From an uncultured Clostridium sp. (GTDB lineage Bacteria; Bacillota; Clostridia; Lachnospirales; Lachnospiraceae), in the NCBI GenBank assembly GCA_900540335.1, contig UQFC01000029.1, positions 1 to 29,527 on the forward strand: 29,527 nt of DNA. Direction: 5' to 3'. This document shows positions 15,067 to 22,820 of this stretch, one piece after another. The position numbers were made by a program, and so were the translations under genes. The notes beneath the pieces are model-generated. The model was not told where the DNA came from and made no database searches. It saw only the letters and a list, made by a program, of their open reading frames with translations. Positions within the stretch are counted from its first letter, which is position 1. Each line of letters opens with the position of its first letter.

Positions 15067-15095
15067 GGGGAATGTTCCCGGAACATCCCCTTTTT
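15067..15095 (+). terminator. Second hairpin with T tract downstream of HPr-like gene
   Basis: GGGGAATGTTC (15067-15077) pairs with GAACATCCCC (15081-15090), one bulged A, loop CCG, followed by TTTTT. It acts in the plus direction and backs up the first terminator before converging with thiI. A competing CCCCC/GGGGG stem overlaps its 5' arm at 15057-15069. No T tract follows on the minus strand, so it is not an obvious thiI terminator. Confidence 0.65.
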
Positions 15096-15100
15096 CATCT

Positions 15101-16282
15101 TTAGTCGCACCAGACAACCTCTGCAGTATCCAGAGCTGTCTGTACCATCTCGTCAATCTTCTCTTTCAGATTCTGCTCAGATTTGTGAATCATATTCAGA
15201 TTCGGCTTAATCACCGGATGCTTTGCCACAAAAATCGTACAGCAGTCCTCGTAAGGCTGAATCGAAGTCTCAAAGGTTCCGATTTTTTCAGAAATATCAA
15301 TAATCTCCTGCTTGTCAAAGCCAATCAGCGGACGGAATACCGGCATGGTGCATACCTCATTGGTTGCCGCCAGGGACTGTACCGTCTGAGAAGCCACCTG
15401 ACCGATACTCTCTCCTGTAATCAGGGCCAGAGCATCATTTTTCCGCGCAATCTCCTCTGCAATCTTCATCATATAGCGCCGCATGATAATCGTCAGCTCC
15501 TCGTGAGGACACTGTTCGTAGATATACAGCTGAATATCTGTAAAGTTTACAATGTGAAGGGGAATCGGACCGGAATAGCGGGCAACCAGCTTTGCCAGAT
15601 CAATTACCTTCTGCTTTGCACGGTCGCTGGTATAGGGCGGTGCATGGAAATAAACCGCATCAATCTTTACACCTCTCTTGGCAATCATGTAACCTGCCAC
15701 CGGACTGTCAATTCCTCCGGACAAGAGAAGCATGGATTTTCCGTTTGTTCCCACAGGCATTCCGCCGGGTCCCGGAATCATCAGGGAGTAAATATTTACC
15801 ACCTTGCGGATCTCAACCTTCAGCAGAACCTCGGGCTTATGCACATCTACAGAGGTTTCCGGATATGCCTTTAAAATCACCTCTCCCAGCTGGCGGTTCA
15901 TTTCCTCAGAATGAACCGGATAGTTTTTGTCTGCTCTCCGGCTGTCTACCTTAAAGGTAAAATGGCGATCCGGATAAGCTTCTCCGATATAATCGACAAC
16001 TACCTGCTTAATATGCTCAAAATCCTTATCTTCGATCTGAAGCATCGGACAGATCCAGGCAATGCCGAATACATGCTGCAGAGCTTCAATGACCTCATCA
16101 TAGTCATAATCACCCTCTGCCTGAACATAAATCCGTCCGGCCTCCTTTGATGCCAGAAATTTTCCATCTACTCTGCGCAGAGCATTTTTAATCTGCTTAA
16201 TCAGAGCGTCCTCAAACAGATACCGGTTTTTTCCCTTGGTTCCGATCTCTGCGTACTTAATCAAAAATGACTGATATACCAT
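15101..16282 (-). CDS. thiI: tRNA 4-thiouridine synthetase ThiI
   Basis: A 393-residue enzyme that makes 4-thiouridine at tRNA position 8, and in some species contributes sulfur to thiamine. Domains in order: N-terminal ferredoxin-like segment with KYAEIGTKGKNR (9-20), THUMP domain (to about 170), and PP-loop ATPase with SGGIDSP (188-194) and YFHAPPYTSDRA. There is no C-terminal rhodanese domain, as in other Firmicutes; candidate sulfur-relay cysteines are Cys347/Cys348 in EDCCTIF. The RBS AGAGGATAA precedes the ATG at 16282. A cysteine desulfurase gene ends 13 bp upstream and most likely provides the persulfide, as NifZ does for ThiI in B. subtilis. Confidence 0.96.
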   Translation of the reverse strand: MVYQSFLIKYAEIGTKGKNRYLFEDALIKQIKNALRRVDGKFLASKEAGRIYVQAEGDYDYDEVIEALQHVFGIAWICPMLQIEDKDFEHIKQVVVDYIGEAYPDRHFTFKVDSRRADKNYPVHSEEMNRQLGEVILKAYPETSVDVHKPEVLLKVEIRKVVNIYSLMIPGPGGMPVGTNGKSMLLLSGGIDSPVAGYMIAKRGVKIDAVYFHAPPYTSDRAKQKVIDLAKLVARYSGPIPLHIVNFTDIQLYIYEQCPHEELTIIMRRYMMKIAEEIARKNDALALITGESIGQVASQTVQSLAATNEVCTMPVFRPLIGFDKQEIIDISEKIGTFETSIQPYEDCCTIFVAKHPVIKPNLNMIHKSEQNLKEKIDEMVQTALDTAEVVWCD

Positions 16283-16295
16283 AGCTTATCCTCTC

Positions 16296-17450
16296 TTATC
16301 CCCGCTGATACCGGCGAAGCACCGGAAGCAGCTCCTTTAACGTATCAATGCAGTAATCGATCTCTTCTTTTGTATTGAAAATGCCAAAGCTGATACGGAT
16401 GGTCGCATCCAGATATTTCTGCGCCACTCCGATTCCCTTCAGTGTCCCGCTGATGCCGGGATGATGGGAAGAACAGGCGGATCCGGAGGAAACGTAAATT
16501 CCCTTATCCTCCAGCGCGTGAAGAAGCACCTCGCTGCGCACGCCCTCAAAGCTGACGCTGACAATCTGGGGAGCGCTCTCTGCTCCCTTTTTGCTGTTGA
16601 TCGATGTACCCTCAATCTCTCCCAGCCGGTCTGTCATGTAATCCTTCAGCTCTGTCAGACGGCGGATTTTCTCCTCATGGTTGGTGTACATTTCCTTTGC
16701 GGCAACGCCCAGCCCTGCTGCTCCCGGGACATTCTCTGTGCCTGACCGAAGATTGTTCTGCTGTCCTCCGCCGTAAATCAGCGGCTTGATTTTCACTCCG
16801 CTTCTGATATAAAGAAATCCTACGCCCTTGGGTCCGTGAATCTTATGACCGCTGACGGACAAAAGATCGATTCCCTGCTTTTTCGGCCGGATTACATATT
16901 TTCCATATGCCTGAATTGCATCCACATGGAAAATAACAGACGGATTTTTGGCCTTGATAATCCGGGAAATCTCTTCTATGGGCTCAACTGCGCCCACCTC
17001 ATTATTTACATACATCACAGACACCAGGATCGTGTCCGGACGGATAGACTCCTCCAGCTGCTGAAGGCTGATATGGCCGTTGTGATCCACAGGGAGAAAC
17101 GTAATCTCAAATCCCAGCTCCTCCAGATAAGTCAGAGGATTGTAAACGGAAGGATGCTCCACTGCCGTTGAAATAATATGGCGTCCCGCCCGCTGATTGG
17201 CCAGAGCTGTACCAATCAGAGCCATATTGTTGGACTCTGAGCCGCCGGAGGTAAAAAGAATTTCCTTTTCCGCTGCCTTTAAGGTGCCGGCAATAATTTT
17301 GCGGGCCTCACGAATATACTGCTCCGCCTCCATGCCCTTTCTGTGCTTGGCAGCTGCATTGGCGTAATCCTCTGTCATGGTTTTTACCACAATGTCCTTT
17401 ACGCTGTCCAGCACACGGGTACTGGCGGAATTATCAAAATAGCATTCCAT
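16296..17450 (-). CDS. Cysteine desulfurase (NifS/IscS family) paired with ThiI
   Basis: A 384-residue PLP enzyme that takes sulfur from cysteine and passes it on as persulfide. PLP-binding Lys203 lies in SGHKIHGPKG; the pyridine-ring Asp and Gln are in HVDAIQAYG (175-183); the His-Pro at 99-100 stacks on PLP. The mobile-loop Cys326 is in SSGSACSSHHPG. The start ECYFDNSAST is typical. The ATG at 17450 has AAGGAG 7 bases upstream. Position directly before thiI in the same direction suggests it is the dedicated sulfur donor for tRNA thiolation (role of NifZ in Bacillus), though a broader Fe-S role cannot be excluded. Confidence 0.95.
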   Translation of the reverse strand: MECYFDNSASTRVLDSVKDIVVKTMTEDYANAAAKHRKGMEAEQYIREARKIIAGTLKAAEKEILFTSGGSESNNMALIGTALANQRAGRHIISTAVEHPSVYNPLTYLEELGFEITFLPVDHNGHISLQQLEESIRPDTILVSVMYVNNEVGAVEPIEEISRIIKAKNPSVIFHVDAIQAYGKYVIRPKKQGIDLLSVSGHKIHGPKGVGFLYIRSGVKIKPLIYGGGQQNNLRSGTENVPGAAGLGVAAKEMYTNHEEKIRRLTELKDYMTDRLGEIEGTSINSKKGAESAPQIVSVSFEGVRSEVLLHALEDKGIYVSSGSACSSHHPGISGTLKGIGVAQKYLDATIRISFGIFNTKEEIDYCIDTLKELLPVLRRYQRG

Positions 17451-17469
17451 TATTTTCTCCTTATTCTAT

Positions 17470-17502
17470 GCCGGAAACCGGATTTCCTGTTTCCTTTCCG
17501 GC
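17470..17502 (-). repeat. Nested alternative hairpins between rsmE and the desulfurase
   Basis: GCCGGAAA (17470-17477) and TTTCCGGC (17495-17502) are perfect 8-bp arms. The inner GGAAAC (17473-17478) also pairs perfectly with GTTTCC (17489-17494). The two stems share an arm and exclude each other. The element lies upstream of the desulfurase RBS. No T tract follows. Confidence 0.4.
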
Positions 17503-17508
17503 TGCCTG

Positions 17509-18246
17509 TTACTGTTCCAGCTGGAACATGAGAATCGACAAAGCCGCCATTCCTGCCGTCTCTGTTCTTAAAATCCTTCTTCCCAGGGTAATCGGGTGAA
17601 TTCCCTTTTCCACAGCAGCCTCTACCTCTTCCCGGTCAAAACCGCCCTCCGGGCCGATGTAAATTCCTGCCCGCATTCCCGGCTTGATTCTGCCAAGAAT
17701 CTCTCTGGTTTTTTCCATCCCCTCCTCCAGTTCGTAGGGGATCAGGTTTATATCAAACCCTTCTGAATAGGAAAATGCCTCTGAAAGTGTCATCACGCCC
17801 TTCACTTCCGGAATCTGCATCCGGCCGGACTGCTTGGCCGCGCTTTCTGCAATGGCGTTCCAGCGGCGGACTTTATTTTCTTCTTTCTTTTTATCCAGCT
17901 TTACCACAGAGCGCCTGGTCGCAACGGGGATAATCTCACAGGCTCCCAGCTCCACGGCCTTCTGGATAATCAGTTCCATCTTGTCTCCCTTGGGAAGTCC
18001 CTGGAAAAGATAAAGTCTGGCCGGAAGCTCGCTGGAATCCGTTTCCTCCGAAAGAATCCTTGCCCTTACCAGATCCGGCTCCATGGTTTCCAGCTCACAG
18101 ATATAATTCCGGGAGATACCGTCCCGTACTCCAATCTTCTCTCCTGCCTTCATCCGCAGTACATTGCGGATATGGTTCACATCCTGCCCTGTAATCACAG
18201 CATATCCGTCTGCAATCTGAGAGGTGGCTACAAAAAAATGATACAC
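17509..18246 (-). CDS. rsmE: 16S rRNA m3U1498 methyltransferase RsmE
   Basis: A 245-residue SPOUT-class methyltransferase that methylates U1498 of 16S rRNA in the 30S subunit. The N-terminal PUA-like part (HHIRNVLRMKAGE-like, here VNHIRNVLRMKAGEKIGV) is followed by the SPOUT domain. Its features are KGDKMELIIQKAVELGACEI, the RSVVK segment, AIAESAAKQSGR, the SAM-binding knot IGPEGGFDREE and LGRRILRTETA. The start is GTG at 18246, with AAGGAG 7 to 9 bases upstream overlapping the prmA stop region. It is 12 bp downstream of prmA, so the pair is co-transcribed. Confidence 0.95.
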   Translation of the reverse strand: MYHFFVATSQIADGYAVITGQDVNHIRNVLRMKAGEKIGVRDGISRNYICELETMEPDLVRARILSEETDSSELPARLYLFQGLPKGDKMELIIQKAVELGACEIIPVATRRSVVKLDKKKEENKVRRWNAIAESAAKQSGRMQIPEVKGVMTLSEAFSYSEGFDINLIPYELEEGMEKTREILGRIKPGMRAGIYIGPEGGFDREEVEAAVEKGIHPITLGRRILRTETAGMAALSILMFQLEQ

Positions 18247-18258
18247 GCTCCCGCTCCT

Positions 18259-19215
18259 TTACTTTCTCCGGGCAGTAATGGATACCCACTCACCCTGATA
18301 TGTAGTTTCCAGAATCTCCAGTTCCTCGTTGGCTTCCATGGCCTGACGCACATCTGCCTCTTTGGTGTTGATAATGCCTGAGGTAATGAAAATGCCGCCG
18401 TGCTTTAAGTGGGCGCAGATCTCACCCTGCAGCATGATAATAACCGGCGCCAGAATATTGGCAACCGCAATATCATAGCACTCATATCCGGCCTGATCCT
18501 GAATGGCCTTATCATCAATAATATTGCCCTGAACCACGCAGAAGCGCTCCTGGGAAATATCATTGGATTCCAGATTCTCTCCCACTGCCGTAATGGCGTT
18601 TTCATCCAGATCTGTACCGAACACATGATGAGCGCCCAGCTTTAAGGCTGCAATTCCGAGAATTCCGCTTCCTGTTCCCACATCCAGAATATCAGAGCTG
18701 CTGTTCACATATTTGCGCAGCTGGCGGATGCACAGCTGAGTTGTCTCATGCATTCCTGTTCCAAAGGCTGTACCCGGATCAATCTGGATAAGAAGCTTGT
18801 CTCTGTGCTGGGGCGGAATCTCCTCCCAGGTAGGCTTAATCAGAATATCGTCTACTGTAAACGGCTTAAAATACTGCTTCCAGTTATTAATCCAGTCCTT
18901 ATCCTCGGTCTCGGAAACAACAATGGTTCTCTCTCCGACATCAACAAACTGGCTCAGATCATCCAGGCCTTCCTCAATCTCCCGCAGAATGGTTTCCAGA
19001 TTGGATAAATCCTCCAGATAAAAGCTCACCTTTGCTGTTCCGTCATCCGGCGGAAGCTCCGGAAGAATATCAATAAACATTCCCTTGGTATCTGCCTCTG
19101 ACAGAGGAATATTGTCCTCGATCTCGATTCCTTCAATGCCGATTTCATCCAGCATGCTGCTGATCAGATCCACCGCCTCTGTCGTAGTCTTCAAGGTAAA
19201 TTTTGTCCACTTCAT
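18259..19215 (-). CDS. prmA: Ribosomal protein L11 methyltransferase PrmA
   Basis: A 318-residue class I methyltransferase that trimethylates ribosomal protein L11. The N-terminal L11-recognition domain (1-70, MKWTKFTLKTTTEAVD) is followed by the family segment IDPGTAFGTGMHETT (145-159) and SAM motif I ILDVGTGSGILG (176-187) with the acidic residue in GTDLDENA. IAVANILAPVI matches the catalytic NxxxP-like region. The ATG at 19215 is chosen because family members begin MKW at this point; AAAGGAG is 13 or so bases upstream, a slightly long spacing. The frame is open to 19257 but that stretch is not conserved-looking. Confidence 0.95.
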   Translation of the reverse strand: MKWTKFTLKTTTEAVDLISSMLDEIGIEGIEIEDNIPLSEADTKGMFIDILPELPPDDGTAKVSFYLEDLSNLETILREIEEGLDDLSQFVDVGERTIVVSETEDKDWINNWKQYFKPFTVDDILIKPTWEEIPPQHRDKLLIQIDPGTAFGTGMHETTQLCIRQLRKYVNSSSDILDVGTGSGILGIAALKLGAHHVFGTDLDENAITAVGENLESNDISQERFCVVQGNIIDDKAIQDQAGYECYDIAVANILAPVIIMLQGEICAHLKHGGIFITSGIINTKEADVRQAMEANEELEILETTYQGEWVSITARRK

Positions 19216-19271
19216 AATGAAGTCACACTCCTTTCCTGAACTGTTGCAATTTTTCAATCTTCTCCTGTTTT

Positions 19272-20033
19272 TTATGCACCTGCAATAATTTTTACAAACA
19301 AAATGGCAAGAACCACAAGAATCACCGGACGCACAATCCGCTGTCCGTTATGTACCACCAGACCGGAGCCGATATAATGACCGGCAATGCAGAACACACC
19401 TGCCGCCAGCCCCAATCTGTAAAGCACGGTTCCATTAACCAGGAAGTTCACAAGCGCTGCCACATTGGAAGCCAGGTTAATCACTTTCGTCAGCGCTGAC
19501 GCCTTGCGCACATCCATTCTGGCCGCTCCTGTAAGAATCAGAAGCAGGAAGGTGCCTGTTCCCGGTCCGTAAAAGCCGTCATAAGCGCCCACAACCAGAG
19601 CTGCCAGCACAGCAATCGCAAAGGCTGCTTTTTCCGGCAGCGGCTCTTTTACTGCCACATCACCCAGATTTTTATTGCGGAGTACATAGAAAGCCACCAC
19701 CGGCAAAACAGGAATCATCAGATTTTTCAGCACCTGCTCGCTGACCAGCAAAGAAAGGCTGGAGCCGATGGAGGAACCAATGAGGGAAGCAATACAGGCT
19801 GCAACAGCGATCTGAATCATCTGCTTTCCCTTCAGATATCCGTTTTTCAGATACCGGCCTGTGGAAATGGTGGTTCCCATGGCTGATGCCAGTTTGTTGG
19901 TTCCGATGGCAAAATGAGCCGGAACTCCTGCAATAATATAGGCAGGGAGGGAAATCAATCCGCCGCCGCCCGCTATGGCATCTACAAAACCAGCCAGAAA
20001 TACCAGCGGACATACAATCAAATACTGTATCAT
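19272..20033 (-). CDS. TSUP (TauE/SafE) family membrane transporter
   Basis: A 253-residue integral membrane protein with about seven to eight hydrophobic helices. It carries the TSUP signature early (GFVDAIAGGGGLISLP) and its internal repeat later (DGFYGPGTGTFLLL). The family moves small anions, often sulfur compounds such as sulfite, thiosulfate or sulfoacetate; the substrate is not determined by sequence. The ATG at 20033 (MIQYLIVCP) is preferred; a longer frame to 20132 adds a Cys/Asn-rich stretch that looks untranslated. The RBS is weak (GGAAGAGAG). It lies in the same direction upstream of prmA-rsmE-desulfurase-thiI, so a sulfur link is possible but unproven. Confidence 0.9.
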   Translation of the reverse strand: MIQYLIVCPLVFLAGFVDAIAGGGGLISLPAYIIAGVPAHFAIGTNKLASAMGTTISTGRYLKNGYLKGKQMIQIAVAACIASLIGSSIGSSLSLLVSEQVLKNLMIPVLPVVAFYVLRNKNLGDVAVKEPLPEKAAFAIAVLAALVVGAYDGFYGPGTGTFLLLILTGAARMDVRKASALTKVINLASNVAALVNFLVNGTVLYRLGLAAGVFCIAGHYIGSGLVVHNGQRIVRPVILVVLAILFVKIIAGA

Positions 20034-20092
20034 TGTTTTTCTCTCTTCCGTATTGTTATTATGCCTGCTTCGGCCTGACAGCTGCTGTTTTC

Positions 20093-20108
20093 CAGGGCAG
20101 AAGCCCTG
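20093..20108 (-). other. Strong hairpin in the gpr-transporter gap
   Basis: CAGGGC and GCCCTG are perfect 6-bp arms with a 4-base loop (AGAA on plus, TTCT on the transcript). The stem can extend outward with TTTTC/GAAAA after a 3-base bulge. There is no T tract, so it is more likely a processing or stability element than a terminator. Confidence 0.4.
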
Positions 20109-20151
20109 ACAGAAAATCACATACCGTTTCACGGCACAAAGCTACAAGCTA

Positions 20152-21219
20152 TCATATCACAGAATTCTCTCCTTTACAACAGGGTGCTTCTGAAAAAACA
20201 GACGGAAAAAATGCTCCGTGAATCCCCCGGGAAATCGTATCCCCCAGCTGCTTTACCGTCTGATCAATATCAGGAGGCGTAACGTAAAGGCTGCCAAATT
20301 CCGGCTCTAAAAGCTCCCGGATCAGGCAGTACTGCTCTTCCGGCTCCATATCCCTGACGAACTCTCCCACTCCCCTTGTTTCTCTGCTGTCTGACAGGGC
20401 CTGAATCATGGTATTGACCGTATCATGGACAATGGCCGCCGCCCCCACTACCGTAGGCACGCCAATTGCCAGAACAGGAACTCCCAAGCTTTCTTCCGTC
20501 AGGCTGTGCCTGTGGTTTCCCACTCCCGAGCCCGGATGAATCCCTGTATCTGTCAGCTGGATTGTAGTTCCCAGACGGCGGATGCTTCTGGCGGCCAGAG
20601 CATCAATGGCAATCACCAGATCCGGCTTTGTTTCACTGATGATCCCCTTTAAAATTTCCGCTGTTTCCATTCCTGTCTGAGCCATGACACCAGGCACAAT
20701 TCCGCTGAGAACGGGAAGTCCGCGCTCTCTGCAAAACCCCGGTCCCATCTGACTTTCCAGATGCCTGGTCATCTGAAGGTTTCCTATGGTTTCCGGACCA
20801 AGGCTGTCCGGAGTTACCAGGTGATTTCCCAGTCCCACTGCAAGAATCCGAAGCCCTGCCTCCCCCTCATTTTCTGCCCTGTCTGCCGGATGACGGTTTA
20901 AAAGAGATGCAGACAGCCGCTGAATCTGCAAAGCCAGCTCCCTGGAAACCGCCTCCTGACACTCCTCCCCTCCCTTTGCCATCCGGGGAGCCTCCAGGGT
21001 CAGATAGGTTCCCATGGGCTTTCCCATGGCTTTCGCCCCACGGCTGTCAAGAATTCTGACCTCAGACAGATTTACCTGTGACTGCTCCCCGGTCCATTCC
21101 CGCAGAGAAACGCCGGAAATTTCACCTCCGTCCCCCGGAACACACTCCCGCTGCTCCAGAGCCAGGTCTGTCCGCACCTGAAATTTTCGTTTTTCCATTT
21201 CCGTTCCAGAATTTTTCAT
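20152..21219 (-). CDS. gpr: Germination protease GPR
   Basis: A 355-residue A25-family protease that degrades small acid-soluble spore proteins at germination; it is made as an inactive zymogen in the forespore. The atypical aspartate pair is visible as Asp138 in TPDSLGP and Asp206 in IAIDALAAR, 68 residues apart, close to the spacing known in B. megaterium. Other family segments are LAVGLGNHLV, GIVPGVMAQTGMET and TDTGIHPGSGVGNHR. The N-terminal ~16 residues before RTDLALE correspond to the propeptide that is removed. The ATG at 21219 is preferred over an upstream TTG because GAGAGG sits just before it. I found no convincing sigma-G promoter in 21235-21470. Its presence indicates a spore-forming lineage. 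Confidence 0.96.
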   Translation of the reverse strand: MKNSGTEMEKRKFQVRTDLALEQRECVPGDGGEISGVSLREWTGEQSQVNLSEVRILDSRGAKAMGKPMGTYLTLEAPRMAKGGEECQEAVSRELALQIQRLSASLLNRHPADRAENEGEAGLRILAVGLGNHLVTPDSLGPETIGNLQMTRHLESQMGPGFCRERGLPVLSGIVPGVMAQTGMETAEILKGIISETKPDLVIAIDALAARSIRRLGTTIQLTDTGIHPGSGVGNHRHSLTEESLGVPVLAIGVPTVVGAAAIVHDTVNTMIQALSDSRETRGVGEFVRDMEPEEQYCLIRELLEPEFGSLYVTPPDIDQTVKQLGDTISRGIHGAFFPSVFSEAPCCKGENSVI

Positions 21220-21474
21220 TTTTCCTCTCTCCAATCATCTGTTTTTCTTCATACCGGTTCTTCCCATCGCCTGTTTTCCTTATTATTTTTCCGCAGCCAT
21301 TCATCCATCCAAAGATTTCTTCCGGAAAATGCGTTGTAAGCACGATTTCCCAAGGTTTTTCCTGTGTGAATCTTTTTACAGCGGACGTTTTTCACTTCTT
21401 GTCTGCATTAAGCGGACAAAGAGATTAACAGCTGAACTCTTCCTATTTTTTCTCAAAAAACTGGCTTTTATGTA

Positions 21475-21503
21475 TTGACTTTTCCTGATGGATTGGTTAG
21501 AAT
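21475..21503 (+). promoter_or_regulatory. Promoter of rpsT
   Basis: TTGACT (21475-21480), a 17-base spacer, and TAGAAT (21498-21503). The start is expected near 21510, leaving a leader of about 84 bases that contains a small CTTTG/CAAAG hairpin and ends in GGAGGTG. Confidence 0.85.
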
Positions 21504-21593
21504 ACAAAAGTATGTTTACATTGAACTGTCCGTGTCCAGACTTTGATGCAAACCAAAGACTATGAATAAAATTTATAATTGGAGGTGCCCAGA

Positions 21594-21857
21594 TTGGCTA
21601 ACATTAAATCTGCTAAAAAAAGAATTTTAGTAAACGAAACCAAAGCTGCTAGAAACAAAGCAATCAGATCCAAAGTAAAAACTGCTTGCAAGAAGGTTGA
21701 CGCTGCTGTAACTGCCGGAGACAAGGCTGCTGCTCAGGTAGTTTTAAACGCTGCTATTTCCGAAATCGAGAAAGCAACCAGCAAGGGTGTTTACCATCAG
21801 AACACAGCTTCCAGAAAGGTTTCCCGTCTTTCCAAAACTGTTAACGCTATGGCTTAA
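21594..21857 (+). CDS. rpsT: Ribosomal protein S20
   Basis: An 87-residue, very basic, alpha-helical protein of the 30S subunit that binds 16S rRNA. The sequence begins with the family hallmark ANIKSAKKR and ends with SRKVSRLSKTVNAMA. The start is TTG at 21594, with GGAGGTG 6 bases upstream; an in-frame TTG at 21579 lies before that RBS and is rejected. UUG starts are also known for rpsT in other bacteria, where they limit expression. It has its own consensus promoter and terminator, so it is monocistronic. It is divergent from gpr, keeping the Bacillus-like comEC-holA-rpsT-gpr neighbourhood. Confidence 0.97.
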   Translation: MANIKSAKKRILVNETKAARNKAIRSKVKTACKKVDAAVTAGDKAAAQVVLNAAISEIEKATSKGVYHQNTASRKVSRLSKTVNAMA

Positions 21858-21884
21858 TCATTGGCTGGAAGATCGATATGATAT

Positions 21885-21923
21885 AAAAATCCGATTCTCA
21901 GGTGTGGAGAACCGGATTTTTTT
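21885..21923 (+). terminator. Terminator of rpsT
   Basis: AAAAATCCG (21885-21893) pairs with CGGATTTTT (21913-21921), with a further inner TTCTC/GAGAA stem, then a T tract. The A-rich 5' side becomes a T tract on the other strand, so it can also end the minus-strand HAD gene that stops at 21958. Confidence 0.9.
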
Positions 21924-21957
21924 ATTTCACAGGAAGCAAAGCCTCGCCATTTCTTGC

Positions 21958-22728
21958 TTACAAAAGTCCGTGACGATAAAGAGCCCGGACAACTCCATTT
22001 TCATCTACACTTTCTGTTACCTCGTCCGCCCGGGCCTTTACCTGTGGATCCGCATTTCCCATGGCAATTCCGGTTCCGGCAAATTCCAGCATATCCATGT
22101 CATTCTCTCCGTCGCCAAATGCCATAATCTCCTCTCTGCTGATAGCAAAATCCTCTAAAACACGCCGGATTCCCGCAACCTTTCCTCCTTTTTCCGGAAT
22201 CACATCCACCGCCTTGTCATGCCATCTGATGAGACGGCTCTCATTCAATTCCTTTACCAGTTCCTCTGCGCCCCGTCCTCCGTCATAAAGAATAAACTGA
22301 TAAATCACCCCGCCGGTATAGACTCCCGTTTCCGGCACCGGAGTGGAAATATCTGCCTGAGCCCGGCGGACTGCATCATTGACAAAATTCAGATACATCC
22401 TGTCTTCCTCCACAATCATAACCGGCATTTCTCTTCTTTCAAACACGGAAAGCAGACGCGCAGCGTCTTCCGGCGCAATAGGATTTCCATAAAGAAGCCT
22501 TCTGTTTTTATCGAGGCAAAGCTGTCCATTTAAGGTTACATATCCGTCAAATTCCAGATGATTGACCGGAAGATCGGAAAACTCCAGAATATGACGTCCC
22601 GTTGCGGCAAGCAGAAGGATTCCCTTCTTTCTCAGAGAGGCCAAAGCCTCTGCCGCTTCTGCCGAAACCCTTCCTGTTGTATGGGAAAGCAGGGTTCCGT
22701 CTATATCAAAAAATATGACCTTTGTCAT
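21958..22728 (-). CDS. Cof-type HAD-IIB phosphatase
   Basis: A 256-residue HAD-superfamily hydrolase. Motif I is FFDIDGTLLS (nucleophile Asp8, acid/base Asp10), motif II is LLAATGR, motif III Lys lies in VIPEKGGKVAGI and motif IV is FGDGENDMDML. The Cof/IIB cap lies between motifs II and III. Such enzymes dephosphorylate sugar phosphates, FMN or PLP-like substrates with loose specificity; the exact substrate cannot be told. The ATG at 22728 follows AAAGGA by 8 bases. It is divergent from the XRE gene with a shared palindromic region, and it sits as an addition between rpsT and holA, which are adjacent in Bacillus. Confidence 0.92.
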   Translation of the reverse strand: MTKVIFFDIDGTLLSHTTGRVSAEAAEALASLRKKGILLLAATGRHILEFSDLPVNHLEFDGYVTLNGQLCLDKNRRLLYGNPIAPEDAARLLSVFERREMPVMIVEEDRMYLNFVNDAVRRAQADISTPVPETGVYTGGVIYQFILYDGGRGAEELVKELNESRLIRWHDKAVDVIPEKGGKVAGIRRVLEDFAISREEIMAFGDGENDMDMLEFAGTGIAMGNADPQVKARADEVTESVDENGVVRALYRHGLL

Positions 22729-22759
22729 AATCAGATTCCTTTCTGGCGTATTTTATTAC

Positions 22760-22786
22760 CCATTTATGGATAATATACATAAATGG
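22760..22786. promoter_or_regulatory. Palindromic operator-like site between HAD and XRE genes
   Basis: CCATTTATG (22760-22768) and CATAAATGG (22778-22786) are perfect 9-bp inverted arms around a 9-base AT-rich centre. The site lies in the middle of the 92-bp divergent gap, where minus-strand TATATT (-10 like) and plus-strand GATAAT overlap the centre. It resembles a dimeric repressor operator; the XRE protein beside it is the obvious candidate. No T tract makes it a terminator. Confidence 0.6.
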
Positions 22787-22820
22787 ATTGTGCTGTTTAA
22801 ATAAAACCAGAGGTGATTTT

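Noticed and set aside
21235..21400. Sigma-G promoter for gpr
   Set aside because: Expected from family knowledge, but I could not find a matching CATnnTA-type -10 with a suitable -35 on the minus strand.
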